Assembly (NCBI RefSeq): GCF_022844465.1
Contig: NZ_JALHLP010000001.1
Span: 992,001 to 1,056,000 of the forward strand
Source of the DNA: Bradyrhizobium sp.
GTDB taxonomy: Bacteria > Pseudomonadota > Alphaproteobacteria > Rhizobiales > Xanthobacteraceae
Direction of reading: 5' to 3'
DNA: 64,000 nt
The notes below the pieces were generated by a model. The model worked only from the letters and a program-made list of their open reading frames with translations. It searched no databases and had not been told where the DNA came from. Below, in pieces: positions 61,766 to 64,000 of this stretch; the first letter of the stretch is position 1; the number at the start of each line of letters is the position of its first letter. The position numbers were made by a program, and so were the translations under genes.

Positions 61766-63310
61766 ATGATCGACACCAACTCACCGTTCAGTCAGCCGTT
61801 TCGCGATCAGGATCACCTCGATCGCGACGGCATCGGCGAATCCGATGTCGGCACCTGGGATCTTGAATTCTCAACCCGAAAGTTGGTCTGGTCCGACACC
61901 ACACGAAAGCTGTTTGCGGTCGAACCCGAAACGCCGATCGACTACGATCTGTTTCTTTCCCTGCTCGATAGCGAGGAACGCGAGCGCACGGCAACGGCCG
62001 TGCTGGCGTCGATCAACACCGGATGCGACTTCGACATCCAGTACCGGGTACGGCGGCATTCCGATGCGGGTCACTGGGTGCGAGCATTCGGCGGCGTCGT
62101 TGGAGGCCCCGACGGCAGCCCGGCGCGGCTTAGCGGCGTCGTGATCGACATCGACCGCGAGAAACGGCTGGAGGATGCCGTCCGGACTCGCGAGAGGCAC
62201 TTTCGTTCGATCCTGGAAACGGTCCCTGACGCGATGATCGTGATCGACGCGCATGGGATCATGCAATTCTTCAGCAGCGCCGCCGTGCGGCAATTCGGCT
62301 ATACCGAGCCGGAGACGGTTGGAATGAACATCAGCCAGTTGATGCCGGAGCCGGACCGCAGCCGGCATGACGCCTACATTGCCCGATATCTGAGCACGGG
62401 CGAACGGCGTATCATCGGCATCGGCCGCATCGTCACCGGCATGCGCAAGGACGGCACCACGTTTCCGATGCATCTCACCATCGGCGAGATGCAATCGGGC
62501 GGCAAGCCGTACTTCACGGGCTTCGTTCGCGACCTCACGGAACAGCAGCAGACCCAGACGCGGTTGCAGGAATTGCAGTCCGAACTGGTCCACGTCTCTC
62601 GCCTCAGCGCCATGGGCGAGATGGCTTCCGCCCTCGCCCACGAGCTCAATCAGCCCCTGTCAGCAATCAGCAATTACATGAAGGGATCGCGCCGCCTGCT
62701 GGCGGGAAGCACTGACGCCAACGCTCCCCGGATCGAGGCCGCGCTCGATCGCGCCGCCGAGCAGGCGATCCGCGCCGGCGACATCATCAGGCGGCTGCGC
62801 AACTTCGTTGCGCGGGACGTCGCCGAGAAGCGGGTCGAGAGCATTTCAAAAATGGTCGAAGAAGCCGGCGCGCTCGGTCTGACCGGCGCCCGCGAGCAGG
62901 GCGTGGTGCTGCGCTTCAACCTCGATCCGACCTGCGACCTGGTGCTGGCCGACCGGGTCCAGATCCAGCAGGTGCTGGTCAACCTGTTCCGTAACGCGCT
63001 GGAAGCGATGGCGAGCTCGGGGCACCGCGAGCTGATAGCCGCAAACACCAGGGCCGCAGACGACATGGTTGAAATAGCCGTTTCCGACACCGGAGCCGGT
63101 TTCGCCGGCGATGCGCTCGCCAACCTGTTTCAGCCGTTTTTCACCACCAAGGATTCCGGCATGGGCGTCGGCCTCTCGATCAGCCGCACGATCATCGACA
63201 CCCATGGCGGCCGGATGTGGGCGGAAACGAACGATTCCGGCGGCGCAACTTTCCGTTTCACCCTGCCCGCCGCGGCTGCCAAGGATACGACCGATGTCGC
63301 AACGTCATAA
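61766..63310 (+). CDS. fixL: Oxygen sensor histidine kinase FixL
   Basis: PAS + heme-PAS ([72 protein letters not shown]) and His[23 protein letters not shown]. Confidence 0.95.
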   Translation: MIDTNSPFSQPFRDQDHLDRDGIGESDVGTWDLEFSTRKLVWSDTTRKLFAVEPETPIDYDLFLSLLDSEERERTATAVLASINTGCDFDIQYRVRRHSDAGHWVRAFGGVVGGPDGSPARLSGVVIDIDREKRLEDAVRTRERHFRSILETVPDAMIVIDAHGIMQFFSSAAVRQFGYTEPETVGMNISQLMPEPDRSRHDAYIARYLSTGERRIIGIGRIVTGMRKDGTTFPMHLTIGEMQSGGKPYFTGFVRDLTEQQQTQTRLQELQSELVHVSRLSAMGEMASALAHELNQPLSAISNYMKGSRRLLAGSTDANAPRIEAALDRAAEQAIRAGDIIRRLRNFVARDVAEKRVESISKMVEEAGALGLTGAREQGVVLRFNLDPTCDLVLADRVQIQQVLVNLFRNALEAMASSGHRELIAANTRAADDMVEIAVSDTGAGFAGDALANLFQPFFTTKDSGMGVGLSISRTIIDTHGGRMWAETNDSGGATFRFTLPAAAAKDTTDVATS

Positions 63311-63911
63311 CGTCTATGTCATCGACGACGATCCGGCGATGCGCGATTCGCTGGATTTCCTGCTGGGATCGGCCGGCTTCGGCGTGCGCCTGTTCGATTC
63401 CGCCCAGGTTTTTCTCGACGAACTTGCAAACCTGGGTCCCGGCTGCGTGATCACGGATGTGCGGATGCCGGGCATCGACGGAATGCAGTTGCTGCGTCAG
63501 CTGAAGGCCGGCGGCGGCAGGTTTCCGGTGATCGTCATGACCGGTCATGGCGACGTTCCGCTTGCCGTCGAAGCGATGAAGCTCGGGGCGCTCGATTTTC
63601 TCGAGAAGCCGTTCGAAGACGACCGGCTGATCGGAATGATCGAGACCGCCTTGCTGGAAAAGGAAAGCGGCTCAAGGAGCGAAACGCTTTCGGCCGACAT
63701 GGCGGCGCGGGTTGCCTCGCTCACCCCCAGGGAACGCCAGGTAATGCAGGGGCTGGTGACCGGTCAATCGAACAAGGCGATCGCCAGGGAATATGACATC
63801 AGCCCCCGCACGGTGGAGGTCTACCGGGCGAACGTCATGACCAAGATGCAGGCGGATAACCTGTCCGAGCTGGTCAGGTTCGCGATCCGGGCGGGAATTG
63901 TCGGCGATTGA
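63294..63911 (+). CDS. fixJ: Response regulator FixJ
   Basis: [85 protein letters not shown]; overlaps fixL 3' end. Confidence 0.95.
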   Translation: MSQRHNVYVIDDDPAMRDSLDFLLGSAGFGVRLFDSAQVFLDELANLGPGCVITDVRMPGIDGMQLLRQLKAGGGRFPVIVMTGHGDVPLAVEAMKLGALDFLEKPFEDDRLIGMIETALLEKESGSRSETLSADMAARVASLTPRERQVMQGLVTGQSNKAIAREYDISPRTVEVYRANVMTKMQADNLSELVRFAIRAGIVGD

Positions 63912-63921
63912 GCCAAGTCAA
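63908..63921 (+). promoter_or_regulatory. FixK/FNR box TTGAGCCAAGTCAA overlapping fixJ stop codon
   Basis: TTGA-N6-TCAA; would drive a gene starting near 63956 that runs off the window. Confidence 0.6.
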
Positions 63922-64000
63922 ACCGGCCCGCCGGCAAGCGGTTTACGCTTGACACATGATCGATGCCCGAAACAGCTCCAGCTCCAGCGGAGAAACCGGA

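Overview
High-GC alphaproteobacterial chromosome segment, Bradyrhizobium/Rhodopseudomonas-like (inferred from gene content and protein similarity recalled from memory; no search was run). It has two parts. (1) About 1-25 kb is a catabolic/transport region for nitrogenous compounds: C-terminus of a cytosine-deaminase-like amidohydrolase, enolase-superfamily enzyme, hydantoinase A/B pair, class III aminotransferase, SDR, HU protein, a complete Dpp/Opp-type ABC importer with a fused double ATPase, FAD oxidoreductase, VOC protein, TetR, desaturase, M20 amidohydrolase, PuuE-like deacetylase, DUF3830, LLM monooxygenase, quinone oxidoreductase, DUF2889, SulP. It also holds palindromic repeats and a frameshifted Sel1-repeat gene. 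(2) About 25-64 kb is a dense oxygen-responsive island: fixSIHG, fixPQON (including a 54-aa fixQ absent from the ORF track), hemN, an FnrN-type regulator, cytochrome c, an Mce/Mla transporter, DUF883/YqjE pair, P-type ATPase, three USP genes, AMP/thymidine phosphorylase with PRPP synthetase and MBL nuclease, acyl-CoA synthetase-GNAT, phasin/PhaC, ADH with APH-AAA kinase and CHAD protein, Hsp20, CBS proteins, and fixLJ. By reading I found 13 TTG-N8-CAA-type (FixK/FNR) sites here, almost all placed so that a -41.5 promoter puts the TSS 16-45 nt before a start codon. One orphan site precedes an apparent rho-independent terminator and may drive an undescribed ~200-nt sRNA between hemN and fixN. 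The gene set resembles the mycobacterial DosR hypoxia regulon rebuilt under FixK/FNR control.
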